From: a virus
IMG/VR virus record: IMGVR_UViG_3300003322_000267
Coordinates: 1 to 42,323 of that record
Length of the DNA: 42,323 nt
Strand: one strand, 5' to 3'
Shown here: in pieces, positions 7,106 through 15,171 of the stretch
Numbering within the stretch: position 1 is the stretch's first letter
Layout of the letters: each line of letters starts with the position of its first letter
Position numbers and translations under genes: made by a program
The notes under the pieces: generated by a model
What the model saw: the letters and a program-made list of their open reading frames with translations, nothing else
What the model was told of the DNA's origin: nothing
Databases searched by the model: none

Positions 7106-7399
7106 ATGCAAAATGCAATTTATAAATTGCTCGAAGCGTTCGATAACGGTCAATTTGCCGATGACATGATTGATCAATTCGGCATCCCGCCATTCCTGCG
7201 CAAAATCTTGCGCGAGGGGTTGATCGAATTACAAACACGGGGATGCGAACCTGACGCTGCTGAACGATTACGCAGGGAGCGCGCTGCGGCGTACTGCGAC
7301 CGTCAGGCGGATAGCTGCCGCGATAGCCCGCATGCGTCGGAGCATCCATTTGAGGCACTGTGGCGGGCCAGGGCGCAAGAGATTCGGGCGGGGAAGTGA
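7106..7399 (+). CDS. Hypothetical early protein, 97 aa
   Basis: Last gene of the rightward early operon, ending just before a terminator. It is helical and acidic at first (LLEAFDNGQFADDMIDQFG) and Arg-rich later. The ATG at 7106 has AAAGG about seven bases upstream; a GTG at 7100 overlaps the previous stop and is the alternative. No known domain is recognised. Confidence 0.65.
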   Translation: MQNAIYKLLEAFDNGQFADDMIDQFGIPPFLRKILREGLIELQTRGCEPDAAERLRRERAAAYCDRQADSCRDSPHASEHPFEALWRARAQEIRAGK

Positions 7400-7428
7400 G
7401 GCTTTATAGGCCAACCGCACTCGCACCA

Positions 7429-7458
7429 AAGCCCCGCGCGATGCGGGGCTTTTTATTT
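7429..7458 (+). terminator. Rho-independent terminator of the early rightward operon
   Basis: Stem AAGCCCCGC (7429-7437) pairs with GCGGGGCTT (7443-7451) over a five-base loop, followed by a T-rich run. It lies between two converging genes. The last 16 bases are identical to those of the terminator at 14481-14517. Confidence 0.85.
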
Positions 7459-7821
7459 GGCGATGAGGCGCCCCGTGCCGGCGTAGAAGCCTGGCGACTC
7501 GGTGAAGCTCGGGGTGTCGTCAGCAGGCCCCTTAGTGACTCGCTGTGCGGCGCGCGCATCCATCAGGGCGCGATGGAACGCCGCCAATACCGGCGCGTCA
7601 TCCTCATGCACGTCGAATTCAACCCGGAGCATCGCTTTCGGTCGCACGTAGATCGGATTGGTGCAACGGACACAGTTCCCCGAACTGACGTAGCGTGGTT
7701 CCATGTGGCCGCGGGAGCACGGTTTTCCTGTGAAGAATAATTGAGCGCCGGCCGCGCGAGCGTCGTTGCGGCTGATGATGCGATAGGAGGCGGGTGAAGG
7801 TACTAATTTGGGTCGAGCCAT
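7453..7821 (-). CDS. Zinc-binding phage protein (HNH-associated N-terminal type)
   Basis: A lone leftward gene. The segment LFFTGKPCSRGHMEPRYV followed by SGNCVRC has a C-H-C-C pattern that I know from the front part of phage HNH endonucleases and HNH-associated proteins. Here the HNH nuclease core is missing, so it is either a free zinc domain or a remnant. The remaining C-terminus is helical. The ATG at 7821 gives 122 residues; a GTG at 7848 would add nine, and neither has a clear Shine-Dalgarno. A good promoter lies upstream at 7886-7914. The end abuts the shared terminator. It could be a small regulator facing the late promoter region. Confidence 0.6.
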   Translation of the reverse strand: MARPKLVPSPASYRIISRNDARAAGAQLFFTGKPCSRGHMEPRYVSSGNCVRCTNPIYVRPKAMLRVEFDVHEDDAPVLAAFHRALMDARAAQRVTKGPADDTPSFTESPGFYAGTGRLIAK

Positions 7822-7885
7822 GATATGTAAATAGTAAATACATCGCACATAGGGAACGCCCCGGCAAGGGGGTAATTCATTTTAT

Positions 7886-7914
7886 ATAATAGCGCATTTT
7901 CCTATGATTTACAA
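7886..7914 (-). promoter_or_regulatory. Leftward promoter for the gene ending at 7453
   Basis: On the minus strand, -35 TTGTAA (7909-7914) and -10 TATTAT (7886-7891) are 17 bases apart. The start point would be near 7879, giving an AT-rich leader of about 30-60 bases depending on the start codon used. Confidence 0.5.
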
Positions 7915-7955
7915 ATATAATGTATCATATAGATTATGCCTAACTGATTTATTAT

Positions 7956-8054
7956 AAGTGGATATCCGGAGAAATAGGATATTATCGTTATAAATCAACA
8001 CTCCCGCTTATCCACTATGAGGTTTTACTTTAAGTGGATTACCGGGGAAAATAG
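7956..8054. repeat. Three AGTGGAT sites in the early/late intergenic region
   Basis: AAGTGGATA at 7956-7964, its inverse TTATCCACT at 8008-8016, and AAGTGGATT at 8032-8040. The first and third are part of longer imperfect direct repeats (AAGTGGAT, then CCGG, then GAAATAG or GAAAATAG) about 76 bases apart. The gap 7849-8092 is AT-rich and otherwise empty. The sites could be operators for late transcription. TTATCCACT is also one base from a DnaA box, so an origin is possible. No strong rightward promoter is obvious; TTTACA at 7908-7913 with GATTAT at 7932-7937 (18 apart) is a weak candidate. Confidence 0.5.
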
Positions 8055-8092
8055 TTGCTCATGGGCTACACTGTGATAGATTGCGGGTCATT

Positions 8093-8521
8093 ATGACGAT
8101 GACGCCTGAATTATTCGATTGGATCATCAGCCAGATCATTGAAGGCAAGTCGCAGCGTGAGCTTGCTTCGATGCTTGGCGTTCCTTCGAGCACGATGCAC
8201 GAAGCGGTGCACAGTTACGCCGACCCTGTGCCGGAGCGGGCTGGACGGCTCGCGCGCGCGATGAAATTGAGCGCCGAAGGGTGGTTGGATCGCGGATTGC
8301 ATCAGCTTGAGGATGCTGCGCGCACCGAATCGAACGTTGCGGTGCAGGCAGCGCGCGCCATCGCCCAGGAATGCGCCAGGCGTGCCGCCATCCGCAACCC
8401 TGCCTATCGCGAGGGGAAGAATGTCGAGCTGGCTGGATCAGGCGGCGGGCCGGTTCAATTCGAGCGCATCGAGCGCGTTATTGTGAAACCGAATGGCAAC
8501 GCTGCAAATTCCAACGGCTGA
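8093..8521 (+). CDS. Small terminase subunit
   Basis: First late gene, directly upstream of the large terminase, which it overlaps by 29 bases. The N-terminal helix-turn-helix (IIEGKSQRELASMLGVPSST, about residues 16-35) would bind the packaging site. A central helical part (EGWLDRGLHQLEDA, VQAARAIAQECARRA) is typical of the oligomerising segment. The beta-like C-terminus (VQFERIERVIV) fits a portal/TerL contact region. The ATG at 8093 gives 142 residues; a TTG at 8081 and an ATG at 8099 are alternatives, and none has a strong ribosome site. Confidence 0.8.
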   Translation: MTMTPELFDWIISQIIEGKSQRELASMLGVPSSTMHEAVHSYADPVPERAGRLARAMKLSAEGWLDRGLHQLEDAARTESNVAVQAARAIAQECARRAAIRNPAYREGKNVELAGSGGGPVQFERIERVIVKPNGNAANSNG

Positions 8522-9776
8522 AGTATTCGAGCCGTTGCTCTATCCGGCGCGGTACCGCGCCGCGCACGGGGGCCGGGGATCGGCCAAGTCCCATTTTTTC
8601 GCCGGCTTGCTGGTGGAAGAGACTGCATCGCGCAAGACGGATGCGATCTGCCTGCGCGAGATTCAAAAATCGATCCGCTTCAGCGTAAAAAAGACCGTCG
8701 AAGAAAAGATCGCCAGCATGAACGCCGGCTACTATTTCGACGTCCAAGACGAGATCATCAAAACGATTCATGGCGGCGTGATCCTGTTCCAAGGCATGCA
8801 GAATCACACGGCCGATTCGATCAAATCGCTCGAAGGCTTCCGTATTGCTTATCTCGAAGAGGCGCAGGCTTTCAGCCAGGTCAGTCTTGACCTACTGCGG
8901 CCCACGTTCCGCAACGAAGATAGCGAGATATGGGCGGCGTGGAATCCACGCCTGCCGACCGATCCAATCGATCAGCTTTTGCGGCCGCCTGAAGGTGTGC
9001 CCCTGCCGCCGCGCGCCACAGTGATTCGTGTCAACTATACGGATAATCCGTGGTTCCCGAGCGTGTTGCGCGAGGAAATGGAATACGATAAGCGCCGCGA
9101 TCCGGACAAGTACGCGCATATCTGGCTCGGCGAGTATCAGCGCAACAGCGAGGCGCGCGTCTTTAAAAACTGGCGCATTGCCGAGTTCGAAACGCCAAGC
9201 GATGCAATCATGCGGCGTGGCGCGGATTGGGGCTTTGCCGTTGATCCGACCGTGCTTGTTAGCTGTTTCCTGGGGCGCTTCAATCCGGATGGCCAAGTGG
9301 TATCGGACCAAAACGGTCGCGTGCTGTTCGTTGACGAAGAGGCGTACCAGGTCGGTTGCGATACGATCGACATTCCGCAGCTCTTCGAAACGGTCACGGA
9401 CGCGCGCCGTTGGCTCATTGTGGCCGATAGCGCCAGACCGGAAACGATCAGCCACATGCGCAACAAGGCGTCGCCGCCATGGTCGAAGATCGTCAACGCG
9501 GTCAAAGGGCCGGGATCGCTGGAAGATGGCGTCGAATTCCTGAAGAGTTACGATATCGTTGTGCATCCGCGCTGCACGCATGTTATCGATGAGATGACGC
9601 TTTACAGCTATGAGGTTGACAAGCTCACAGGCGCCGTGCTGCCCAAGCTGGCGGACAAAAAGAATCACACGATCGACGCGCTGCGTTATGCCTGCGAAGG
9701 CGTGCGCAAGTTCAAAGAATCCGCGCCGCAGAGCTATTCCATTCCGAGCGTGGTTACGGCATATAATCGCCGCTGA
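8493..9776 (+). CDS. Large terminase subunit (ATPase and nuclease)
   Basis: 427 residues, the packaging motor and genome-cutting nuclease. The ATPase Walker A is GGRGSAKS (26-33) and Walker B is IAYLEE (118-123). The C-terminal RNase H-like nuclease shows DWGFAVD (Asp245, Asp251), ADSARPE (Asp312) and NHTIDALRY (Asp395). The type is the PBSX/Terminase_3 group, commonly headful packagers, which suits a circularly permuted genome with ends that join. The ATG at 8493 lies inside the small terminase gene, so translation is probably coupled. Confidence 0.95.
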   Translation: MATLQIPTAEVFEPLLYPARYRAAHGGRGSAKSHFFAGLLVEETASRKTDAICLREIQKSIRFSVKKTVEEKIASMNAGYYFDVQDEIIKTIHGGVILFQGMQNHTADSIKSLEGFRIAYLEEAQAFSQVSLDLLRPTFRNEDSEIWAAWNPRLPTDPIDQLLRPPEGVPLPPRATVIRVNYTDNPWFPSVLREEMEYDKRRDPDKYAHIWLGEYQRNSEARVFKNWRIAEFETPSDAIMRRGADWGFAVDPTVLVSCFLGRFNPDGQVVSDQNGRVLFVDEEAYQVGCDTIDIPQLFETVTDARRWLIVADSARPETISHMRNKASPPWSKIVNAVKGPGSLEDGVEFLKSYDIVVHPRCTHVIDEMTLYSYEVDKLTGAVLPKLADKKNHTIDALRYACEGVRKFKESAPQSYSIPSVVTAYNRR

Positions 9777-9799
9777 AATCCAATCCCAAGGGGGCCATC

Positions 9800-11863
9800 A
9801 TGCCGCGCCTGAGCAAAGCCGAGCGTCTTGCCAATTTGCACGCCGATCTGCGTGCCGAGTTCAACGAAATTTGGGCAGCGTCCCGCGATGAGCGAGAGCA
9901 GGCTATCGAAGATCGGCGCTTCTACTCGATCGTTGGCGCGCAATGGGAAGATGAATTCGGCAAGCAGTTCGCCAACGTGCCGCGCATCGAAGCGAACAAG
10001 ATTCACGCGAGTGTCATCCGCATCTTCACCGAGTATCGAAACAACCGCATCAGCGTGGTATTCCGCCCAGGCGACGAATCGACGAGCCAAACCACGGCCG
10101 AGACATTGACCGGGCGTTATCGCTCGGATCGCCAGGATAGCGGCGGTCAAGAAGCGGAAGATAACGCTTTCGAAGAGGCGGTTGGCGGCGGCATGGGTGC
10201 GTTCCGCTTCCGTGTCGGATACGAAGATGATGACGGCGAAGAGGAGGCCGACGATCCGGCCAATGAGCGCAAGCGCTGCGTGCGGTGGGAAGCGATCCAG
10301 GATGCCGATAGCAACGTGTTTTTCAACCTGGACGCCAAGCGCCAGGACAAGCGCGACGCGACGAAATGCTTTGTGCTGTCGAGCATCACGAAGCGCGCCT
10401 ACCTCGCCGATCCGGAATACAGCAAATTTAGCCTTGACGGCTGGCCGAAGTCAGAAGAAAAGGTCATCTTCGATTGGTCTACGCCCGATGTGATTTTCCT
10501 TGCGGAAGTCTACATCGTCGAATCGATTGACGAAATGCATCAGGTGTGGCGCAACGATCTGAACGAGGATGAACGCATCCTCACGCCGGAAGAGTACGAA
10601 GATCAGGAAAACACCGATGATCTGGAAGCGATGGGCTTCCGCATGATCCGCCAATACCGCGTCAAGCGCCGGCAGATTCACAAGTACCTGATGAACGGCA
10701 ACGAAATCATGGAGGATCAAGGCATCATTCCGGGGCGATACATCCCGGTGATCCCGGTTTACGGCAAGCGCTGGTACGTCAATAACGTCGAGCGTTTCAT
10801 GGGCCATGTGCGGCTTGGCAAGGACGCGCAACGCTTGCTGAACATGATGCTCTCGCGCCTGGCCGAGATCGCCGGCGTGACGCCCTACGAAGTGCCGATC
10901 TTGACGCCGCAGCAAGTCGCCGGCCATCAGAATACTTGGGCGACAGGGAACGTCGATCGAGCGGCGTATCGCCTGATCAATCCCATCACGGGGCCGAACG
11001 GTGAACCGATCCTCACGCCGATCAGCTACGTCAAACCGCCTGAAGTGCCGCCGGTCATTGCCGCGCTCACGCAGACGGCGAGCACGCTGCTCGAAGAACT
11101 GATGAACGCGAACCGCGATCAGAGCGAAGGGTTGCCGAGCAATCTCAGCGAGCGCACCGTCAGCCTGATCCAGACGCATGACGATATGCAAAGCTACATC
11201 TACACAGACAACATGGCGAAGGCTGAAGCGTGGGCCGGTACCGTGTGGCTGTCGATTCAGCGCGACATTTGCCCCGAGACCGAACACAGCGCATCGGTGC
11301 TCAAGCCGGACGGCACGCAAGAATTCGTCAAGATGAATACGGTTGATAAGGTTGACGGCCGCGCGGTGAGCGCCAACAACCCGCGCGAGGGCAAATTCAA
11401 GGTGTGGGCCGACGTGGGGCCGAGCTTCAACAGCCGGCGCGAGGCGACCGTGCGCAACCTGCTCGAAATTCTGGGCGTCACCAATCCGGCGGATCAACAA
11501 CTTGCCGCGGTGCTGGTGAATACCATCCTGATGAACATGGACGGCGAAGGGATGGAAGATTTGCGCCAATTCGTGCGCGCCAAGCTTGTGCGCATGGGCG
11601 CCGTGACGCCGACCGACGAAGAGAAGGAGGAAATGGCGCGCGAGCAGCAAAATGCGCAGCCCGATCCGAATTCCGCATTCCTGCTCGCCGCCGCCGATGA
11701 AAAGAAGGCGTTGACGCAAAAGGCCGTCGCCAATACCGCCGAAAGTGAAGCGGCCGCAGAATTGAAGCGTGCCCAGGCGGCAAAGACGGCGGCGGAAGTG
11801 CCTGGCGTGCATATCGACGCCGCAATGAAGCTGCAACCCCAACAACCGGAACCCGTCAAATGA
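9800..11863 (+). CDS. Portal protein (P22 gp1-like)
   Basis: 687 residues, close to the size of P22 gp1 (725), immediately after the large terminase. It forms the dodecameric ring at the DNA-entry vertex. Visible features are an N-terminal helix rich in Arg/Glu, SGGQEAEDNAFEEAVGGGMG in the wing region, long helices around SRLAEIAGVTPYEVP, and an Ala/Gln/Lys-rich helical C-terminus that could be the barrel. Start ATG at 9800 behind AAGGGGG. The end overlaps the next gene as ATGA. Confidence 0.9.
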   Translation: MPRLSKAERLANLHADLRAEFNEIWAASRDEREQAIEDRRFYSIVGAQWEDEFGKQFANVPRIEANKIHASVIRIFTEYRNNRISVVFRPGDESTSQTTAETLTGRYRSDRQDSGGQEAEDNAFEEAVGGGMGAFRFRVGYEDDDGEEEADDPANERKRCVRWEAIQDADSNVFFNLDAKRQDKRDATKCFVLSSITKRAYLADPEYSKFSLDGWPKSEEKVIFDWSTPDVIFLAEVYIVESIDEMHQVWRNDLNEDERILTPEEYEDQENTDDLEAMGFRMIRQYRVKRRQIHKYLMNGNEIMEDQGIIPGRYIPVIPVYGKRWYVNNVERFMGHVRLGKDAQRLLNMMLSRLAEIAGVTPYEVPILTPQQVAGHQNTWATGNVDRAAYRLINPITGPNGEPILTPISYVKPPEVPPVIAALTQTASTLLEELMNANRDQSEGLPSNLSERTVSLIQTHDDMQSYIYTDNMAKAEAWAGTVWLSIQRDICPETEHSASVLKPDGTQEFVKMNTVDKVDGRAVSANNPREGKFKVWADVGPSFNSRREATVRNLLEILGVTNPADQQLAAVLVNTILMNMDGEGMEDLRQFVRAKLVRMGAVTPTDEEKEEMAREQQNAQPDPNSAFLLAAADEKKALTQKAVANTAESEAAAELKRAQAAKTAAEVPGVHIDAAMKLQPQQPEPVK

Positions 11864-12096
11864 ACCTCGCTGATCGCGCAATCTATCATCCGCCCGTTGA
11901 TCCGCACGAACCGAACTCCGGCGTTCGCGCATACAAGGCAGCACCGCTCGCCGCCATCGTGACGGCCACGCCCAACGATGCAATGGTGCATCTGTGCGTT
12001 TTCTCGCAAGTCGGTACGCCATTCTGCGCGCAATTCGTTCCGGTGCGGGACAGCGCGCCGGCGAACGGTTCGCATTGGTGCGAGCCTATCGCTTGA
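11860..12096 (+). CDS. Hypothetical small late protein, 78 aa
   Basis: Lies between portal and scaffold and is linked to the portal gene by an ATGA overlap. The central part reads as beta strands (LAAIVTATPNDAMVHLCVFSQ and CAQFVPVRD), suggesting a compact beta fold, possibly a minor head protein. It has no membrane segment. Its TGA stop is contained in the -35 of the next promoter. Confidence 0.6.
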   Translation: MNLADRAIYHPPVDPHEPNSGVRAYKAAPLAAIVTATPNDAMVHLCVFSQVGTPFCAQFVPVRDSAPANGSHWCEPIA

Positions 12097-12120
12097 CGTA
12101 AGCGGAATTTGTGATACATT
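12093..12120 (+). promoter_or_regulatory. Internal late promoter for scaffold and coat genes
   Basis: TTGACG (12093-12098) and TACATT (12115-12120) are 16 bases apart in the 80-base gap before the scaffold gene. The -35 contains the stop codon of the preceding gene. The leader after it has a possible GCCCC/GGGGC hairpin around 12122-12146. Confidence 0.5.
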
Positions 12121-12176
12121 CCGCCCCATCCCTACCATGCGGGGCAAGCATGAGGCAATAAATCGGGAGCTTTCAA

Positions 12177-13100
12177 ATGGGTATCAAGGCAGTAGAAGCG
12201 CTGGTGCGCGGTGAGGATGAATCCGACGAAGATTTCGAAGCTCGCAAGGCTGCGGCGATGGCCGAAGCTGATCCGGAACCTGAAGAGGGGGAAGGTGAGA
12301 GCGGCGAACCGGAAGAGGAATTGCTTATCGCGATCGGCGCCGAGCCTTCGCCACGCTCAGACCCGGAAGAAAGCGACGAAATTGATGGGAAGCCCGCTCC
12401 GCAATGGGTGAAAGACCTGCGCGAGAAAGCGAGGCAAGACACCGTACGTATCCGTGAGCTGGAAACTCAGCTCAAGCAACAGGCGCCGGCGAAGAAAGAG
12501 CCGGAACCGATCATCGTCGGCCCCAAGCCCACGATGGAAACTTGCGATTACGACAATGAGCGCTTCGAGCGCGAACTGTCGGAATGGATGCAGCGCGATG
12601 CCGATGCCAAGCGTCAAACGCAGGAACGGGAGGCGGCGCAACGCAAGGAACAGGAAGCCTGGGCGGCAAAGCAACAACGGCTGACGACCACGAAAGCCAC
12701 GCTCGTTGCCCAGGGTGTCAAAGGCGTCGATGACGCGTTCGGAGCGGCAGAACAAGTGCTCACTCCGACACAGCGCGGCATCATCGTCAGCGGCAGCAAG
12801 AATCCGGCCCTTGTGTTCGTTGCACTTGGCAAGACGCCCGAAAAGCTGAAAGAGCTTTCCGCGATTCAAGACCCGATTGATTTTGCGTTCGCCGTTGCGC
12901 GCGTGGAGGATCAAGTGAAAACCAAATCCGCGGGCAAGACGAACGCCGGTACCGTCGATAGGAGCGTGCGGGGGAATTCCGGCTCTTCCGCTACTATCGA
13001 TCGGACGCTTGCGCGCCTGCGCGCTGAAGCGGAAGCCACGGGCAATTACACGAAGGTCGCCGCGTACAAGCGCGAGCTGGCAGCGGGTAAAAGCAAGTAG
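12177..13100 (+). CDS. Scaffolding protein (P22 gp8-like position)
   Basis: 307 residues, very near P22 gp8 (303), directly upstream of the coat gene. The N-terminal third is strongly acidic (EPEEGEGESGEPEEE). The middle has long Gln/Lys/Glu/Arg helices (RQTQEREAAQRKEQEAW), probably coiled coil. The C-terminus is basic with a helical ending (LARLRAEAEATGNYTKVAAYKREL), which fits the coat-binding role of scaffolds. It directs procapsid assembly and leaves before or during packaging. GGGAG lies about eight bases before the ATG. Confidence 0.85.
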   Translation: MGIKAVEALVRGEDESDEDFEARKAAAMAEADPEPEEGEGESGEPEEELLIAIGAEPSPRSDPEESDEIDGKPAPQWVKDLREKARQDTVRIRELETQLKQQAPAKKEPEPIIVGPKPTMETCDYDNERFERELSEWMQRDADAKRQTQEREAAQRKEQEAWAAKQQRLTTTKATLVAQGVKGVDDAFGAAEQVLTPTQRGIIVSGSKNPALVFVALGKTPEKLKELSAIQDPIDFAFAVARVEDQVKTKSAGKTNAGTVDRSVRGNSGSSATIDRTLARLRAEAEATGNYTKVAAYKRELAAGKSK

Positions 13101-13125
13101 CTTTCTGCGGTTCAGTGGTCGCGCG

Positions 13126-13162
13126 CCTGAAAAGTAGCAGTACCTTCACAACTTTTCAGGAG
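13126..13162 (+). promoter_or_regulatory. Hairpin next to the coat-gene ribosome site
   Basis: CCTGAAAAGT (13126-13135) and ACTTTTCAGG (13151-13160) are perfect inverted repeats around a 15-base loop. The coat gene's Shine-Dalgarno AGGAG (13158-13162) starts in the 3' arm, so the folded form would hide part of it. There is no following T-run, so it is not a simple terminator. Possible roles are translation control, mRNA stability or an RNase III site. Confidence 0.6.
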
Positions 13163-13170
13163 CAAACATC

Positions 13171-14442
13171 ATGTCATTTTTTGTCAAAGAAGAGCGCGTC
13201 GCGTTCGAAGAGCTGCTCGAAGGCTTCGATGACGCGCTGGTGCTGTCGCGCGTGGTGAGCAAGTACCGCACCAATCAGACCGAAATGGAGCGCAGCAACG
13301 ATATCATCTGGCGCCCGCAACCCTACATCGGGGTGAGCTTCAACGGCATGGACCAGACCGCCAATTTCGGCGCGTACACGCAGCTCGCCGTGCCGGCGCA
13401 GATCAACATCCAAAAATCCGTGCCCTGGACCCTGGGCGCGCTGGAAATGCGCGACCTGATGCAAGAGGGCCGGCTGAAGGATGCGGCGCGTCAAAAGCTC
13501 GGCTCGGATATCAACGTCGCGCTCAACAACGTCGCCGCGCTGCAAGGCACGCTCGTTATCAAGCGTACCGTGGCCGCAACCGGCTTCGATGACGTGGCGC
13601 AGTGCGAAGCCATCATGAACGAGCAAGGCGTCCCGATGGGCGAGCGCTACATGGGCCTCTCCACGCGCGATTACAACGGCATGGCGAGCAACTTGGCCGG
13701 CCGGCAGACCGTCGCGGGCAAGGTGCAAACCGCCTATGAGAAAGCCAGCGTCGGCCGCGGCCTCGCTGGGTTCGATGACATCTTCAAGATGGACTACAGC
13801 CCGCGCCAGGCGGCGGCAACCGCAACCGGCGTGGTGATGAACGGCGCCAACCAGTTCTACACCCCGACCCGCGGCACGACCGACGTAAATGGCGGCGTGG
13901 TGAACACCGACAACCGCTATCAGACGATCGCAGTGACCGTCGGCGGTTCGACCATCAAGGTCGGCGACGCCTTCACCATCGCAGGCGTCAACGCGGTCCA
14001 TCACATCACGAAGCAAGACACCGGCCAGCTCAAGACGTTCCGTGTGATCGCCATCGTCACCGGCGCCGGCGGTACCGGCACGATCCAGATCAGCCCGCCG
14101 ATCATCAGCGCGCAAGGCGCCACGCTGGCTGAGCTGACCTATCAGAACGTGACTGCCACGCCCGCCAACGGCGCCGCACTGACGTTCCTGAACACCGCCG
14201 CCGCCGCGCTCAATCCGTTCTGGAGCCGCGATGCGATGGAAATCCTGCCGGGCACCATCGCCTTCCAGGATAACGCGGGCGTCGGCGTGATGCGCGGCAC
14301 CACGGACCAGGGTTTCGAACTGGTGATGATGAAATGGCAGGATATCAAGACCGGCAACATCCTGCTGCGGGTCGATACCCGGTTCGGCGTCTGCGACAAG
14401 CAGCCCGAAATGACCGGGGTGATCCTCTTCAACCAGGTCTAA
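13171..14442 (+). CDS. Major capsid (coat) protein, P22 gp5-like
   Basis: 423 residues; P22 coat is 430. It forms the icosahedral shell with the HK97 fold. The order after portal and scaffold is that of P22. An internal beta-rich stretch from about residue 245 to 330 (YQTIAVTVGGSTIKVGDAF, then RVIAIVTGAGGTGTIQISPP) fits the inserted I-domain of P22-type coats. Start ATG at 13171 with AGGAG eight bases upstream, behind a hairpin. The gene is followed by a strong terminator, which suggests that scaffold and coat make an abundant separate transcript. Confidence 0.93.
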   Translation: MSFFVKEERVAFEELLEGFDDALVLSRVVSKYRTNQTEMERSNDIIWRPQPYIGVSFNGMDQTANFGAYTQLAVPAQINIQKSVPWTLGALEMRDLMQEGRLKDAARQKLGSDINVALNNVAALQGTLVIKRTVAATGFDDVAQCEAIMNEQGVPMGERYMGLSTRDYNGMASNLAGRQTVAGKVQTAYEKASVGRGLAGFDDIFKMDYSPRQAAATATGVVMNGANQFYTPTRGTTDVNGGVVNTDNRYQTIAVTVGGSTIKVGDAFTIAGVNAVHHITKQDTGQLKTFRVIAIVTGAGGTGTIQISPPIISAQGATLAELTYQNVTATPANGAALTFLNTAAAALNPFWSRDAMEILPGTIAFQDNAGVGVMRGTTDQGFELVMMKWQDIKTGNILLRVDTRFGVCDKQPEMTGVILFNQV

Positions 14443-14480
14443 CCGTCCCTCCGGCGGGGAATACGGTCGCCCCTGTCGTT

Positions 14481-14517
14481 GCCCCGCATGGTTTGCGCCA
14501 TGCGGGGCTTTTTATTT
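14481..14517 (+). terminator. Rho-independent terminator after the coat gene
   Basis: GCCCCGCATGG (14481-14491) and CCATGCGGGGC (14498-14508) form a perfect 11-bp stem with a six-base loop and a T5 run. A weak promoter (TTGCGC 14493-14498, TATGAT 14517-14522) may overlap it and restart transcription. Confidence 0.9.
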
Positions 14518-14563
14518 ATGATATGCTCGCGCCGGACCCCTTCAACCTATCGGAGCGCACATC

Positions 14564-14929
14564 ATGCCGCAGCCCAAAGAAAAGCCCAACACTGACGCGC
14601 AGGCGCTTTACAAAGCGCCCGGCCCCTACCTGATCGGCAATCCGCCGCAAGCGGTCGATTACGCCGTCGTGCCCGAGAACGAAGTCGCGGAGTGGGAGGC
14701 GGACGGCTGGCATCGTCGGGTGGAAGATGCGGTCGCCGCGTTGAAAGCGCCAGCCCCTACCGTGTCGGCCGAAGTCGAAAAGATCGTCGCCGAACTGAGC
14801 GGCAAGACGAACGCCGAGATCGACGAATATGCGGCCGGCCTGGGCGTCGAAACCAAAGCCATGAACAAGGCTGACAAGATCGCCGCGGTGCAAGCCGCTC
14901 TTCTTGCCGCAAGCGCGCCGGTCAAGTGA
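14564..14929 (+). CDS. Head-region hypothetical protein with HeH/LEM-like C-terminus
   Basis: 121 residues. The N-terminal half is proline-rich with a small beta segment. The C-terminal 45 residues (KIVAELSGKTNAEIDEYA, then KADKIAAVQAAL) read as a helix-extended-helix (HeH/LEM-like) fold, common in small phage head-completion or coat-adjacent proteins. GGAG lies about ten bases before the ATG. Located between coat and the gp4-like gene, so it is probably virion-associated; its exact role is unknown. Confidence 0.7.
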   Translation: MPQPKEKPNTDAQALYKAPGPYLIGNPPQAVDYAVVPENEVAEWEADGWHRRVEDAVAALKAPAPTVSAEVEKIVAELSGKTNAEIDEYAAGLGVETKAMNKADKIAAVQAALLAASAPVK

Positions 14930-15171
14930 ACCGCGCACAACGCCGCGCCGCCAAACTACCGAGCGCCCCGGCGCCGGTTGTGTTGGAAATCACGCTCGAA
15001 AAGCTGCACGAGTGTTTTCCCGGCGCGGCGGATGGCGAAATCGTGCAAGTTGCCGGCTGCGCGCGCGTCGAGCGCAACGGCCGCGCGGTGATCATCAAAA
15101 ATTGCGCGCCTGGGCAAGAGACGCCGTTCAAACTGAAGGTGATCAGCGATGAAAAAACGCCGCTGCATTGA
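14926..15171 (+). CDS. Hypothetical small late protein, 81 aa
   Basis: GTG start overlapping the previous stop (GTGA), and a 23-base overlap with the gp4-like gene. The N-terminus is basic (NRAQRRAAKLP); the rest alternates strands and turns (VVLEITLEKL, IVQVAGCARVERN, AVIIKN). It could be a minor head or connector protein. Not recognised. Confidence 0.55.
   Translation: MNRAQRRAAKLPSAPAPVVLEITLEKLHECFPGAADGEIVQVAGCARVERNGRAVIIKNCAPGQETPFKLKVISDEKTPLH

Noticed and set aside
10451-12022. 523-codon open frame on the minus strand
   Set aside because: Antisense to the portal gene, rich in Arg/His/Leu, with no ribosome site or domain; a shadow.
12122-12146. Terminator before the scaffold gene
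   Set aside because: A GCCCC/GGGGC pairing exists, but it has no T-run and lies just after a promoter, so it is at most a leader hairpin.
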